NCBI RefSeq assembly: GCF_029167625.1 | Contig: NZ_CP119145.1 | Coordinates: 2,232,001 to 2,296,000, forward strand | Length of the DNA: 64,000 nt | DNA from: Streptomyces sp. AM 4-1-1 | Lineage (GTDB): Bacteria > Actinomycetota > Actinomycetes > Streptomycetales > Streptomycetaceae | Direction of reading: 5' to 3' | Part shown: positions 1 to 8,538 of the stretch, in pieces | Position numbering within the stretch: the first letter of the stretch is position 1 | Layout: each line of letters begins with the position of its first letter | Made by a program: the position numbers and the translations under genes | The notes under the pieces: model-generated | Database searches by the model: none | What the model saw: only the letters and a program-made list of their open reading frames with translations | Told to the model about the DNA's origin: nothing

Positions 1-2
1 TC

Positions 3-305
3 CTTGCGCCCGTGTGCGCGGTCGTCGGCATGGCCATCGGCTCAGTCATCAGGCACACCTCGGCCACCATGATCGCCGCGGTGGCGGTCATCCTCGTGCT
101 GCCCATCGTCTTCACCGAGGGCCGCCACTGGTCGGCGGTCGCCGGGCACGCCACGCTCTATCAGGCGTGGTTGCGGCTCGTGGAGGTCGGCCCCCGCCAG
201 ACCGACTTCCCGTGGACGACCGGCGGAGCCTGGACCGTGTACGCGGTGTGGGCGCTCACCGCAGCCGTGCTCGCCGTCACCAGCGCACAACGGCGCGACC
301 AGTGA
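3..305 (+). CDS. ABC-2 type transporter permease, C-terminal fragment
   Basis: Open reading frame that enters from before the window and stops at TGA 303-305, so only the last ~100 residues are seen. It shows two hydrophobic segments (around AVVGMAIGSVIR and AAVAVILVLPIVF) and a final helix ending in a basic tail, a pattern typical of the C-terminal half of ABC-2 family permeases of Streptomyces drug/lipid exporters. The ATPase partner would be upstream, outside the window. Family assignment is inference from the hydrophobicity pattern and fragment character; no diagnostic motif is visible. Confidence 0.6.
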   Translation, partial: LAPVCAVVGMAIGSVIRHTSATMIAAVAVILVLPIVFTEGRHWSAVAGHATLYQAWLRLVEVGPRQTDFPWTTGGAWTVYAVWALTAAVLAVTSAQRRDQ

Positions 306-408
306 GAGGGCCGGTCGGCCAACTGCCCGGGTACGGACACTCCGGCCAAGGCGGACCACCGCCGCCGAGCGCGGCGACCTCGCCGGGCGCCGGGAATGGA
401 CCGCTTTC

Positions 409-1869
409 GTGGTCCTCCTGCTGCCCCTCCTCCTTGTCTCGATGGACGTCTCCGTCCTGTTCTTCGCCATCCCGTCCATCGACCGGGACCTGGCACCCAG
501 CGCGACCCAGCAGCTGTGGATCTTCGACATCTACGCCTTCGCCCTGGCGGGGCTCCTCATCACGATGGGCTCGCTCGGCGACCGCGTCGGCCGTCGCAAG
601 CTCCTGCTCATGGGGGCCGCGGCGTTCAGCGCCGCGTCCGTCGCCGCCGCCTTCGCCACCGGCCCCGGGATGCTCATCGCGGCGCGGGCGCTGCTCGGGA
701 TCGGCGGTGCGGCTCTGATCCCGTCGACGATGGCTCTCGTACGGAACATGTTCCGCGACGCGCGGCAGCGGGGGCGGGCCATCGGCATCTGGTCCGGCGC
801 CATGGCGGGCGGCATCGCGCTCGGTTCGGTGCTCAGCGGGATCATGCTGCGGCACTTCTGGTGGGGCTCGGTCTTCCTGATCAATGTGCCGGCCATGCTG
901 GTGCTGCTGGTCCTGGTGCCCCTGCTGGTACCGGAGTTCAAGGACCCGGCCCCCGGCCGCTTCGACTTCCTGAGCGTGCCGCTCTCGATGGGCGCGGTGC
1001 TGCCCGTCGTGTGGGGCGTCAAGGAGAGCGCGGCGCACGGTCCGGACGCGGAGCGGCTGTCGGTCGTCGCCGCCGGTCTGCTGGTGGGACTGTTCTTCGT
1101 ACGCCGTCAGCGCCGCCGCGGTGACGCGATGATCAGCCGGGAGCTGTTCCGGGACCGGGCCTTCGCCACCGGGATCGGTCTCAACGCCCTCACCTCGTTC
1201 GCGATGATGGGCTCCGCCTACTTCACCACCCAGTACCTTCAGTCGGTCCTCGGCATGGGCGCACTGGAAGCCGCCCTGTGGAGCCTGGTCCCGTCGCTGG
1301 CGGTGGGTGTGGCGGCCCCGGCGGCCACCGCGGTCGCCCAGCGGACCGACCGCGCGCGGGTCATCTGCGCGGGCTTCGTGATCGCCGCGGCCGGGTTCGG
1401 TTCCCTGGCCCTGTGCGACACGGACTCGCTGGCACTGCTGCTCGTCGGCTCGGCGGTGATGAGCAGCGGCATCGTCACCGTGATGGCGCTCGTCTCGGAC
1501 CTGGCGCTGACGACCGCGCCACCGGAGAAGGCCGGTTCGGCCGCCTCCCTGCTGGAGACCGGGCAGGAGTTCGGCGGCGCGCTGGGCATGGCCCTGCTCG
1601 GGGCGGTCGCGACCTCGGTCTACCGGGCGGACATGCCGGCCTCGGCGCCGAGCGCGGCCCGCAAGACACTGGCGGGCGCCGTGGCCTCCGGGGACGGCTC
1701 ACTGATCACGCTGGGCCGGGAGGCGTTCACGCACAGCCTGCGGTACGCCTCGGTGTCGGGCGGGGCGCTGCTGCTGGCCGGGGCGGTCCTGGCCGCCGTG
1801 CTGCTGCGTCGCCGGACCGTGGAACGCGTGGAGCCGGGGCCCCGGCGGGAGGCGGTTCCCGTCCGGTGA
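409..1869 (+). CDS. MFS transporter, DHA2-type multidrug exporter
   Basis: 486-residue integral membrane protein with about 14 hydrophobic segments, as in the DHA2 (14-TM) drug:H+ antiporters. The loop 2-3 signature GSLGDRVGRRK (about residues 54-64) and the TM5 motif region GIALGSVLSGIM are visible; MSSGIVTVMALVSDLALTTAPPEKAGSAAS matches the SmvA/EmrB-type second half. Likely exports small cationic or hydrophobic compounds at the plasma membrane. The frame is open upstream and has no ATG/GTG between the previous stop and 409, so GTG 409 is the first usable codon, but it leaves almost no cytoplasmic N-terminus; a rarer upstream start is possible. A strong hairpin follows the stop. Confidence 0.85.
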   Translation: MVLLLPLLLVSMDVSVLFFAIPSIDRDLAPSATQQLWIFDIYAFALAGLLITMGSLGDRVGRRKLLLMGAAAFSAASVAAAFATGPGMLIAARALLGIGGAALIPSTMALVRNMFRDARQRGRAIGIWSGAMAGGIALGSVLSGIMLRHFWWGSVFLINVPAMLVLLVLVPLLVPEFKDPAPGRFDFLSVPLSMGAVLPVVWGVKESAAHGPDAERLSVVAAGLLVGLFFVRRQRRRGDAMISRELFRDRAFATGIGLNALTSFAMMGSAYFTTQYLQSVLGMGALEAALWSLVPSLAVGVAAPAATAVAQRTDRARVICAGFVIAAAGFGSLALCDTDSLALLLVGSAVMSSGIVTVMALVSDLALTTAPPEKAGSAASLLETGQEFGGALGMALLGAVATSVYRADMPASAPSAARKTLAGAVASGDGSLITLGREAFTHSLRYASVSGGALLLAGAVLAAVLLRRRTVERVEPGPRREAVPVR

Positions 1870-1886
1870 CCCCGGCACACGCGACA

Positions 1887-1915
1887 GGACCGGTCACCAC
1901 GCCGATGACCGGTCC
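1887..1915. terminator. Bidirectional terminator hairpin between MFS and LPMO genes
   Basis: Perfect 10-bp inverted repeat GGACCGGTCA / TGACCGGTCC (1887-1896 and 1906-1915) with a 9-base loop, placed between two convergent genes. No T-tract, as usual for Streptomyces terminators. Confidence 0.75.
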
Positions 1916-1949
1916 CCGCGCGTCAACTGGACGATCTGACGACCGTCCG

Positions 1950-2540
1950 TCAGAACTGCACGTCGGAGCAGGAGTAGAACGCGTTGCCCGTGTCCGCGAT
2001 GTTCCAGACGCTCAGGATGATGTGCTTCCCGGTCTTCTGGGTGGGGATGGTGCCCTGCTGGGTCAGGGTCGACGGCGGCTGCTGGTTGCCGTACGGCACC
2101 GTCATGAAGGGCTGCGACTCAAGGGACGCCCTGGTGAGCGGCTTGGTCGGGTCCCATCCGTCCTTGGTGATGTAGTACCGGAAGTCGGTGGTGGCGTGCC
2201 GCGCGGTGAAGTTCCACCGGAAGCTGAAGCCCTGGCCCGCGGTGACCTTGGTGGCGGGCCATGCGCCGTTGCGCGGGTTGTCGAGCTCCGCGAAGGAGCC
2301 GTTGCCGCCCGAGCAGATCTTGCCGTCCGCGGGGCCCGCCGCCGGGAAGCCCTTCGGGCCCTCGACACTCTGCGGTTCCCACTGGATGTTGCCGCAGCCC
2401 GTGACCGTGCCGTTGGCACAGAGCTTCTGCCGGCTGATGGGGTTGTCCGTGTAGCCGTGGCTGCTGGCGCTGGTCGTCGCGAACATCGAGACGCCCGCTA
2501 CTGCCAGCCCGACCAAAGCCGCGCTTGTCCTTTTCCGCAT
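1950..2540 (-). CDS. Secreted AA10 lytic polysaccharide monooxygenase (chitin-binding protein family)
   Basis: 196-residue secreted copper enzyme that oxidatively cleaves chitin or cellulose. Signal peptide at residues 1-~28 (MRKRTSAALVGLAVAGVSMF...); cleavage before HGYTDNPISR would expose the N-terminal His that forms the histidine brace. The second brace His is in FTARHATTDFRYYIT, and the AA10 Phe/Tyr axial region NAFYSCSDVQF ends the protein. Cys pairs (KLCANG..GCGN, KICSGG..YSCSD) fit AA10 disulfides. No carbohydrate-binding module is attached. Start ATG 2540 has GAGGAG seven bases upstream; the longer ORF start lacks one. Upstream promoter carries a DasR-type operator, linking it to N-acetylglucosamine/chitin control. 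Confidence 0.93.
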   Translation of the reverse strand: MRKRTSAALVGLAVAGVSMFATTSASSHGYTDNPISRQKLCANGTVTGCGNIQWEPQSVEGPKGFPAAGPADGKICSGGNGSFAELDNPRNGAWPATKVTAGQGFSFRWNFTARHATTDFRYYITKDGWDPTKPLTRASLESQPFMTVPYGNQQPPSTLTQQGTIPTQKTGKHIILSVWNIADTGNAFYSCSDVQF

Positions 2541-2607
2541 ACTGACGCTCCTCAAGAACGTGGGGGGTGTTCCATGAGCACTACTGCCGCTGCGCGCGTG
2601 GTTGTGC

Positions 2608-2657
2608 GGTCTAGACCAAGGCTTAGATTATTGACATGGAGTGAACATGTCCAGACC
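2608..2657 (-). promoter_or_regulatory. LPMO promoter with DasR-type operators (dre)
   Basis: Reading the minus strand: a -35-like TGGACA (2653-2648), a 17-base spacer, and a -10-like TAATCT (2630-2625), followed immediately by the perfect palindrome GGTCTAGACC (2617-2608). This matches the core of the Streptomyces DasR responsive element, whose consensus contains TGGTCTAGACCA. A second, imperfect copy GGTCTGGACA (2657-2648) overlaps the -35. Binding of DasR would block the promoter until glucosamine-6-P accumulates (known DasR behaviour; assignment here is inference). Confidence 0.7.
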
Positions 2658-2694
2658 AATGAGCGTACGAATCCGGATCGTTGTAGACACTCCG

Positions 2695-4305
2695 TCAGGA
2701 AGTCTCCCCACCGCCACGTCCGTTGTAGAAGGCCACCGTCAAGTCTCTGACCAGCGACTTTCGTTCGTAGTCGTCCAGCTCCACGATGCCCCGGTCGGTG
2801 AGCCGACCGACAGTATCGGCCACCGCGTCGACAACGGAGGTCAGAACGCTGTCCCGGTGCTTGGCGTCGATGGCCGCGATCCGGCGCCGCCGCATCGCCG
2901 CCGCGATCTCGGGCGCGTACGTGATCGAGGTCGGCTGGGCGGAGTACACCTCGATGCCGACGGGCACGCACTCCGCCTTCAGCATCCGGGTCAGCGCGGC
3001 ACCGACCGCCTCCGCGTCGCGCAGGGTCGGGGTGTCCTCGTGGAACGCGTCGGCCGGGAGCTGTGAGAGCACCCGCGCCATCGCCGCGTCGACCTGCTCG
3101 CGCAGATACCTCTCGTGATCGGCGACACCGAGCGTGGCCCGCGCGGTGTCCACGGTCCGCCACACGACGAGGACGACGACACGCAGCGCGGTACCGTCCG
3201 CGTCGACCGCGGGCAGCGGCTCGCTCCGCCAGTGCCGCAGCCGTACGTCGACCCGACGGCGCAGCAGGAGCGGGCTGACCCAGACGAGCCCGGTGCGCCG
3301 CACACTCCCCCGGTACCTCCCGAAGAGCGTCAGCACCCGGGCGGAGCCGACCCGGCCACGCCCCAGCCCGCCGAGCGCGAAGAGCACCACGGTCAGCAGG
3401 GCGGCCAGCACCGGCCAGACTCCGACACCGATCCCGTCGAACGGCCGGGGGGCGAGGCCGAACCCGCTGAGCACGGCCGCCGGCAACGCCCCGATCCACC
3501 AGAGCGTGACGCCCCCGAGGGCGAGCCCGACCGCCGCGGTCAGCAGCGCGGTCCAGCCGGGCAGCGCCGGTCCGGGCCACTCCTTGATCCCCGGATCGGC
3601 GGGCGGGGCGGGGCGGGTGACCGCCCGCACCCGTGGCGATCTGGGCTGCGGCGTCCGCCGCGCGCCCACCGGCCGCTCGCCGGGCTGCGGCCGGGTCCCG
3701 ACGCCCGGGAGCGGCACGGCGTCGGACCGGTCGTGATCGGCGCTGCTGAAATAGAGGTGCACGGGGGCGGCGGTCTCCGCGTGCGCGAGGACCGGCCGCT
3801 GCCGCGCGTCCCCGGGGGCGGGCAGGCGTACGGGGACGGCGTGGGCCGCCGCACCCGCCGACTCCTGGCCCCACGCGTCGCGGTCACCGGGCGCGGGCAC
3901 CCGTACCGGGTCCGCCGGGGCCGTCGACGCGGTCGGCTTCTCGGGGTCCGCCACCTCTGCCGCCTCTGCCACCTCCGCCGCGTCTGCCGCGTCTGCCGTC
4001 CCCGCTTCCTCACGCGACGCGTCCTCCACGACGGGTGCGGATACGGGTACGGGCCGCTCGGACTCCTCCGTAGCCTCCGTGCCTTCCGTGCCTTCCGCGG
4101 CCTCGACGGGCTCCGGAGCCGAATCCGGCGCCGAGTCCGACGTCGGGGCCAGGGTCAGGCCCGGGAGTTGACGGGGCTCCCCCGTCCCGTACACCTCCTC
4201 GGCCCCCCAGGCCCCGTGCCCGCTTCCACGATCGCTCCCGTCCCCGGTCCCGGGACCGCTTCTGTGCCCCGGTTCACCGGGCGCGTTCGACACCGTGGTT
4301 CCCAT
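2695..4305 (-). CDS. SPFH/band-7 domain membrane protein with long acidic N-terminal region
   Basis: 536 residues. Residues 1-~240 are low-complexity, rich in Ala/Glu/Pro/Asp (runs such as AADAADAAEVAEAAEVA), likely disordered and cytoplasmic. Two transmembrane segments follow (about 250-275, GWTALLTAAVGLALGGVTLWW, and 293-312). The C-terminal ~220 residues form an SPFH domain: RTGLVWVSPLLLRRRVDVR, the VVLVVWRTVDTARATLGV strand-helix, and the alpha-helical stretch ending in MRRRRIAAIDAKHRDSV. SPFH proteins organise membrane microdomains. Start ATG 4305 follows an in-frame upstream extension with no ribosome site. Monocistronic-looking, 31 bp downstream of the NlpC-like gene on the same strand, so possibly cotranscribed. 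Confidence 0.85.
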   Translation of the reverse strand: MGTTVSNAPGEPGHRSGPGTGDGSDRGSGHGAWGAEEVYGTGEPRQLPGLTLAPTSDSAPDSAPEPVEAAEGTEGTEATEESERPVPVSAPVVEDASREEAGTADAADAAEVAEAAEVADPEKPTASTAPADPVRVPAPGDRDAWGQESAGAAAHAVPVRLPAPGDARQRPVLAHAETAAPVHLYFSSADHDRSDAVPLPGVGTRPQPGERPVGARRTPQPRSPRVRAVTRPAPPADPGIKEWPGPALPGWTALLTAAVGLALGGVTLWWIGALPAAVLSGFGLAPRPFDGIGVGVWPVLAALLTVVLFALGGLGRGRVGSARVLTLFGRYRGSVRRTGLVWVSPLLLRRRVDVRLRHWRSEPLPAVDADGTALRVVVLVVWRTVDTARATLGVADHERYLREQVDAAMARVLSQLPADAFHEDTPTLRDAEAVGAALTRMLKAECVPVGIEVYSAQPTSITYAPEIAAAMRRRRIAAIDAKHRDSVLTSVVDAVADTVGRLTDRGIVELDDYERKSLVRDLTVAFYNGRGGGETS

Positions 4306-4336
4306 CTGCCGCCTCCGTCCGATCCGTTCCGTTCCG

Positions 4337-5683
4337 TCACGCGAAGAGTCGTCGCCAGGTCTCCGGGCCCGGGTAGCCGTCCGCCGACGCGCCCCGCCAG
4401 CCCTGCGCCCGCTGGAACGCCTCGACGTTGCGGCGGTCCGCCTCGCTCCACCGGGTCCCGGGCCCCACCCGGTAGTGCGTGCCGTATCCCTTCTGCACCA
4501 GCCGCTTGCCGAGCCGCGCGACATGGCTGTTGGACGCGCCCCGCTTGAAGAAGCCCCGCCCCGGGAAGGCCGGAGCCTTCTGACTGCCGCCACCCTTGGC
4601 CCCGCCGGCCCCACCCCCCGCGCCGCCGCCCCCGGTTGCCGGGATGTCGCGGCCGGCCCCGCTCGTCAACAGGCGCCAGGTGCCCGGTCCGGGAAGACCG
4701 TCCGCCTGCTTCCCCTTCCACCCCTGCGCCTGCTGGAACGCCTGCGTGGCGCGTCGGTCGACGTCCGTCCAGCGCGGCCCGGGGCCCCGCTGGTAGAAGC
4801 GCTTGCCGCCCCGTGCGACGAGCAGCTTCCCCAGCTCGGCGACGTACGTGTTGTCGGCGCCCGGACCGAACTTCGCCGCGCCCGGGAAGCTTGTCGCCGA
4901 TCCGGCGCCGCCCGAACCGGTGCTGAGACCCCGGTACCGGTAGGCCAGATAGCTGTCCGAGTGGGACCAGTACGCCATGGGCGTCTTCTGGGCGCGCGTG
5001 TGCGGGCGGGTCTGCTCGTACGCCGTGTACGAGGTGTGCGAGGAGTCGGTCCAGCCGCCGAAGATCGTGACGTGGGAGCCCTTGCCGGGGTCGGCCGGGT
5101 TGTGGAAGAGCAGGATGTCGCCGGGCTCCAGGGCGTCGCGGGAGATCCGGGTGCCGTACGCGGCGAGGCTCCCGGTCCACTCGTTGGAACCCAGGTTCCA
5201 GGCCATCGACACATAGCCGGAGCAGTCCTGCCGGTACCCGTCCGACCAGTACTTCTCCATGCTGTACGGGACCTGTTGGGACACCCACTTCTTCGCCCGG
5301 GAGATGATCTGCGCCCGGGTGGTCACGGGCAGCGCGTTCGTGCGGAACGCCTGGGAGATCACCGAACCGGCGGCCGAGGCGCCGCCGAGCGGCCCGACCG
5401 TCCCCTGCGGGCTGGCGGGTTCCGCCGCGGCCGTCAGCCGTCCGGCCGATCCGTCCGTCCGGGCGGGACCCGTCACGGGGGCGGCCGACACCGCCTCCGT
5501 ACCACTGCCGAGCACCACTCCGGCGGCGGTGACCAGCACCAGCGCGCGTCGCGCGCCGTGCGCGGCGGGGTGTCCGCCGTACCTCGTCGGCAGGGCTCTG
5601 GCCGCGGTGCGTCGCTGCTCGGCGCACCCCGCGCAGCCGCAGTCGATGGCGGGTTCGTACTCCACGAAGACCGGCACAGTCAT
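4337..5683 (-). CDS. Secreted peptidoglycan-binding protein with NlpC/P60-like catalytic domain
   Basis: 448 residues. N-terminal cysteine cluster DCGCAGC (about 14-20), then a basic region and one hydrophobic segment (about 46-65, ALVLVTAAGVVLGSG), so exported or membrane-tethered with a cytosolic Cys-rich tail. The middle domain has the NlpC/P60 signature DCSGYVSMAW (Cys about 152) and GSHVTIFGGW (His about 203). Two peptidoglycan-binding repeats follow (about 285-345 and 388-448), each with the pattern F..RG..N..V..LGK.LV, then a GPGPRW and a G.PGPETW motif, separated by a Gly-rich linker. Likely binds or trims cell wall. The unusual feature is the Cys cluster before the membrane segment. 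Confidence 0.85.
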   Translation of the reverse strand: MTVPVFVEYEPAIDCGCAGCAEQRRTAARALPTRYGGHPAAHGARRALVLVTAAGVVLGSGTEAVSAAPVTGPARTDGSAGRLTAAAEPASPQGTVGPLGGASAAGSVISQAFRTNALPVTTRAQIISRAKKWVSQQVPYSMEKYWSDGYRQDCSGYVSMAWNLGSNEWTGSLAAYGTRISRDALEPGDILLFHNPADPGKGSHVTIFGGWTDSSHTSYTAYEQTRPHTRAQKTPMAYWSHSDSYLAYRYRGLSTGSGGAGSATSFPGAAKFGPGADNTYVAELGKLLVARGGKRFYQRGPGPRWTDVDRRATQAFQQAQGWKGKQADGLPGPGTWRLLTSGAGRDIPATGGGGAGGGAGGAKGGGSQKAPAFPGRGFFKRGASNSHVARLGKRLVQKGYGTHYRVGPGTRWSEADRRNVEAFQRAQGWRGASADGYPGPETWRRLFA

Positions 5684-5842
5684 GCGATTCCCCTCCGTAC
5701 TCGTCAAACCTCTGGGCTCAGCACGGATGCCAGCACGGCAACTGTCCTGACATACCGTAGTTTGACGGAACTAACGGAAAAAACGACTACCCGGTGGGGT
5801 GTGGCGGACGGGAATCGGTTCGGAGCACCCTCGTACGTCGGG

Positions 5843-5848
5843 TAGAGT
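5843..5848 (+). promoter_or_regulatory. Candidate -10 box of the tRNA-Lys promoter
   Basis: TAGAGT lies 15 bases before the tRNA 5' end, a typical distance for a stable-RNA promoter; a clear -35 at 17-18 bases upstream is not obvious. Confidence 0.35.
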
Positions 5849-5863
5849 TCTCCAGGTCAGCAG

Positions 5864-5937
5864 GCGCCGCTAGCTCAGTTGGTTAGAGCAGCTGACTCTT
5901 AATCAGCGGGTCCGGGGTTCGAGTCCCTGGCGGCGCA
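5864..5937 (+). tRNA. tRNA-Lys (anticodon CTT)
   Basis: Cloverleaf: 7-bp acceptor GCGCCGC / GCGGCGC, D-arm with TTGGTTAGA loop, anticodon stem GCTGA / TCAGC with loop CTCTTAA (anticodon CTT, decoding AAG), T-arm with GGTTCGAGTCC. CCA is not encoded. Followed directly by a terminator. tRNA genes such as this are common integration sites; the adjoining GH6 gene is truncated, see findings. Confidence 0.97.
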
Positions 5938-5945
5938 CGCAAAGT

Positions 5946-5978
5946 CAAGGCCCTCTCACTCCTCGTGAGGGGGCCTTG
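5946..5978 (+). terminator. tRNA terminator hairpin
   Basis: 14-bp stem CAAGGCCCTCTCAC / GTGAGGGGGCCTTG with one G:T pair and a 5-base loop, nine bases after the tRNA. Confidence 0.8.
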
Positions 5979-6061
5979 CTCGTGCCCTCGACCGACCGGC
6001 GCCGAGTGGCCGTCCCGCGACCAGGAAGGCACCCGTTCCGTTTCTTGATCCGTCGGACGGC

Positions 6062-6795
6062 CCCCTGAGCAGGTCGTGGCGCTCCTCGTGGAACTCCTGC
6101 GGCGTGCAGCCGTCGGCCGGGTGGAGTACGGCGTCGGGCTCCAGGAGCACCGTGGCGCGGCGGTCACCGCTCCCGGTGGCGACCTTCTCCAGCCAGGCGC
6201 GGTACGCGTCGCCGTGGGCGGCGGCGCCCTTCGAGAACTGTCCGCAGTCGTGGCGCGGGATGTCGTAGAGGACGAGCAGGGCCTCCCGGTCGGTCTTCTC
6301 GGCCGCCTCGGTGAGTCCCTTCGTCTCCTTCTCGGAGTTGTCGGGGCCGATTCACTCGCCGACCGGCTGGAACGCGATCTTCTTGATCAGCTCGGCGTTC
6401 CGCCCGTCGCCGCCCTCGGTGTACGCGGCGATCCGTCCGGCCGCGCCGCCGTCCGGGTTGATCCCGTAGGGGCCGGTGGACCTGGACCGCTGGTCGACCG
6501 GGGCGGCGTTCTTCCCCTCGTCGTCCGAGGTGGAACACCCCGTCAGCGGCAGCGCGGCGGCCAGGGCCGCCGCGGCGACCGCCGCCGTCCCGCTCCCGGC
6601 GCGGGTGCGCGCACCGCGCCGGAAGGTGTGACTGCCGTGCGTGCGCTCCCCCTCGGCTGCTCCGGTCGTGCCGGCCGGACGTGTCGTACGGTCCGGACCG
6701 GACCGGTCGAATCCATCCAGGCACAGCCCGTCGGGGCCGCCTCGGGCGAACCGGCCGCACCCGCCGTGTCCCGGTGCGGGGGCGGCGGAGGACAT
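6062..6795 (-). pseudogene. Glycoside hydrolase family 6 (cellulase) remnant, nonsense mutation and 3' truncation
   Basis: Translated on the minus strand, one frame shows a lipobox-like LPLTGC, then GH6 sequence: RIAAYTEGGDGRNAELIKKIAFQPVGE, an in-frame TGA at 6354-6352 where GH6 proteins usually have Trp, then IGPDN..., LLVLYDIPRHDCGQFSKG and LLEPDAVLHPADGC...HDLLRG. Homology stops near 6062; the family's C-terminal half (second half of the barrel) is absent, replaced by unrelated sequence running to a stop at 5956 beside the tRNA terminator. A credible start codon in front of the signal region is also lacking (nearest ATG 6795). Non-functional; family assignment rests on the VLYDIPxRDCGQ-like and LEPDA motifs. 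Confidence 0.75.
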
Positions 6796-7330
6796 CCGCC
6801 GGGCGTGGGGTCCCGGACGAGCGGGCGGCGGCGGGGGGTGCCGGTCGCGCCGGACAGTGACGGCCGATAATCGACGCACGGACAAGTCGCCTCTATGTGC
6901 GTCCCGTTGGCGGCTCTAGAGTGTCCGCGTGGCCCAGGTCCGGGGCCTCCGAGACAGGTGTGTGAGCCGCCCACGACCTCCCGTGCGGGTGTCGGGCCAC
7001 TCCCGCGGCTCGTGATCACACGGTCGAGGACCGGCCCGGTCGGGGGCTCCGGGGGGAGCGTATTGCCGACCGGGCCGGGCGACCCGCCGCACTCCTGACC
7101 GGGGGAGCCGGGAGCGACCCCGGTGCGTGCCACGGGCCGGACGCGCGCGGTACGCCGACGGTCCCTTCCCGTCCGCGGCTCCGCGGCACACGCGGCGCCG
7201 TCACCCACCCGCGGCCCGTCCCCACGCGCCCCGCGACGCCGTTCCCGTGCCTGCCGCCGTTCCCGTGCCTGCCGCCGACGCCGTGGCTGCTCCCCGTACC
7301 CGTACGCGTATCCGCCCCCGGACTCGTCCG
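6796..7330. other. Gene-less 0.53-kb GC-rich spacer with an 18-bp tandem repeat
   Basis: Reading frames here lack codon bias consistency and recognisable proteins. It holds a perfect 18-bp tandem duplication (7240-7257 and 7258-7275, unit begins CGTTCCCGTGCC) just downstream of the sortase stop. No clear promoter or hairpin stood out. Confidence 0.5.
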
Positions 7331-8002
7331 TCAGGCAGCCGCGCCGCTGCCGCCCGTCAGATACGCCGAGACCACCACGTTCGCCGTGTACTCCCGGGTG
7401 GCGCGGTCGTAGGTGCCGCCGCAGGTGATGAGCCGCAGTTCCGCCCGGCCGTCCTTGCGGGGCCCGTACGCCTTCTGGGCGTCGAAGTGTTCCCGCGTGA
7501 AGACCTGGACGTCGTCGATGGTGAATTCGGCGACCGAGCCGTCCGACCTGACCACCCTGACCTGCTCGCCGGGGTGGGCCGCGCTGAGCGGGTAGAAGAC
7601 GGCGGGTCTGGTCTCCGTGTCGACATGGCCGACGAGAAGGGCCGCGCCCGCCGCGCCGGGCTTGGTGCCGCCGTCGTACCAGCCCACGGTCTGCGGGGTG
7701 TCGAACGACGGCGGTTCGATCCCCCCGCCCCGGTCGAGCCCGCGCGGCACGACGGGCGCACTGATCCCGACCGACGGGATCTCGACCCGTTCGGGCACCG
7801 CGGCCCTCAGCGGGGCGTGTGCCGGTGGCAGCCGTACGCCGAGGGGCCGGCCGACCGCGGCGACGTCCCCGGTCGTCGGGGCGGAACCGCCCGAGCCGTC
7901 GGTGATGTCCCGGCCCCACAGCCACAGGCCCAGCAGGAGAACGGCCCAGGTGACTCCGGTGAGCATCCTGCCGCCGCCCGCCGGGCGGTCCGGGGCCGCC
8001 AT
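7331..8002 (-). CDS. Class F sortase
   Basis: 223-residue membrane-anchored cysteine transpeptidase-like protein. N-terminal membrane anchor (about 13-32, MLTGVTWAVLLLGLWLWG), then the sortase beta-barrel with catalytic His in LLVGHVDT (about 126), catalytic Cys in LRLITCGG (about 191) and Arg in DRATREYTANV (about 203). Class F sortases of actinobacteria attach or process cell-surface proteins; their substrates are poorly known. Start ATG 8002 lies one base after the stop of the neighbouring surface protein, so the two are one transcription unit and probably act together. Confidence 0.9.
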   Translation of the reverse strand: MAAPDRPAGGGRMLTGVTWAVLLLGLWLWGRDITDGSGGSAPTTGDVAAVGRPLGVRLPPAHAPLRAAVPERVEIPSVGISAPVVPRGLDRGGGIEPPSFDTPQTVGWYDGGTKPGAAGAALLVGHVDTETRPAVFYPLSAAHPGEQVRVVRSDGSVAEFTIDDVQVFTREHFDAQKAYGPRKDGRAELRLITCGGTYDRATREYTANVVVSAYLTGGSGAAA

Positions 8003-8003
8003 G

Positions 8004-8537
8004 TCAGTCGGCGGCCGGACGGCGGCGCCGTACGCGGAACGCGACGGCACCGGCCGCGACGGCGGCCAGGCCGAGCCCGATCGCCTCGTGCGTGATGCCG
8101 GGCCCCTCCTGCCCGGGTGCCTGGTCGGCGAGAGGCGCGGTGCCGCCGCCACCGGCCCGTACCGGTGCGACCGGCCGGCTGTGGTGGACGACGGTGAGCC
8201 TGCCGGTGGCGTGGCCTGCGCCGTCCTTGCAGGTCACCCAGATGTCGTAGTCGCGGGGCGCGGCGTCGGAACGAATCCGGGCCTCGGCGTGGAGCCCGGT
8301 GCGGGTGGGCGCGAAGTGGGCCTCGGACACGAAGGCCGCGGACCGGCCGATGGCCTCCTTGGCGTGCGGGCCGCGGCAGGCGTCCGTCCAGAGTTCCACC
8401 TCACCGCCGGGGGCGGTGGTGGACGGGGTCACCGAGAGCTGGGCGCGCGGTTCGGAACCGGCGAGGGCGGAAGAGATGGGTGTCAGGGTCGCCGCGGCCA
8501 CCACGACGACACAGAAAGTGAGGGTTATGGAACGCAT
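8004..8537 (-). CDS. Secreted, membrane-anchored surface protein of unknown function
   Basis: 177 residues: signal peptide (1-~26, MRSITLTFCVVVVAAATLTPISSALA), an extracellular domain with an Ig-like beta pattern (PGGEVELWTDAC, DYDIWVTCKDGAGHATGRLTV; two Cys that may pair), a Pro/Gly linker and a C-terminal hydrophobic helix followed by FRVRRRRPAAD. No LPxTG/LAxTG motif precedes the helix. It sits directly upstream of and is translationally adjacent to the class F sortase, a recurrent Streptomyces pair; a sortase substrate or partner role is inference. A hairpin covers its ribosome binding site. Confidence 0.8.
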   Translation of the reverse strand: MRSITLTFCVVVVAAATLTPISSALAGSEPRAQLSVTPSTTAPGGEVELWTDACRGPHAKEAIGRSAAFVSEAHFAPTRTGLHAEARIRSDAAPRDYDIWVTCKDGAGHATGRLTVVHHSRPVAPVRAGGGGTAPLADQAPGQEGPGITHEAIGLGLAAVAAGAVAFRVRRRRPAAD

Positions 8538-8538
8538 C

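Noticed and set aside
1278..2750. 490-codon plus frame running through the MFS end and LPMO gene
   Set aside because: Crosses a terminator hairpin and a convergent real gene; composition is Gly/Arg-rich shadow.
5883..6167. Minus-strand frame across tRNA-Lys
   Set aside because: Its end is the reverse translation of the tRNA T-arm and acceptor (TRTPDPLIKSQLL), a known annotation artefact.
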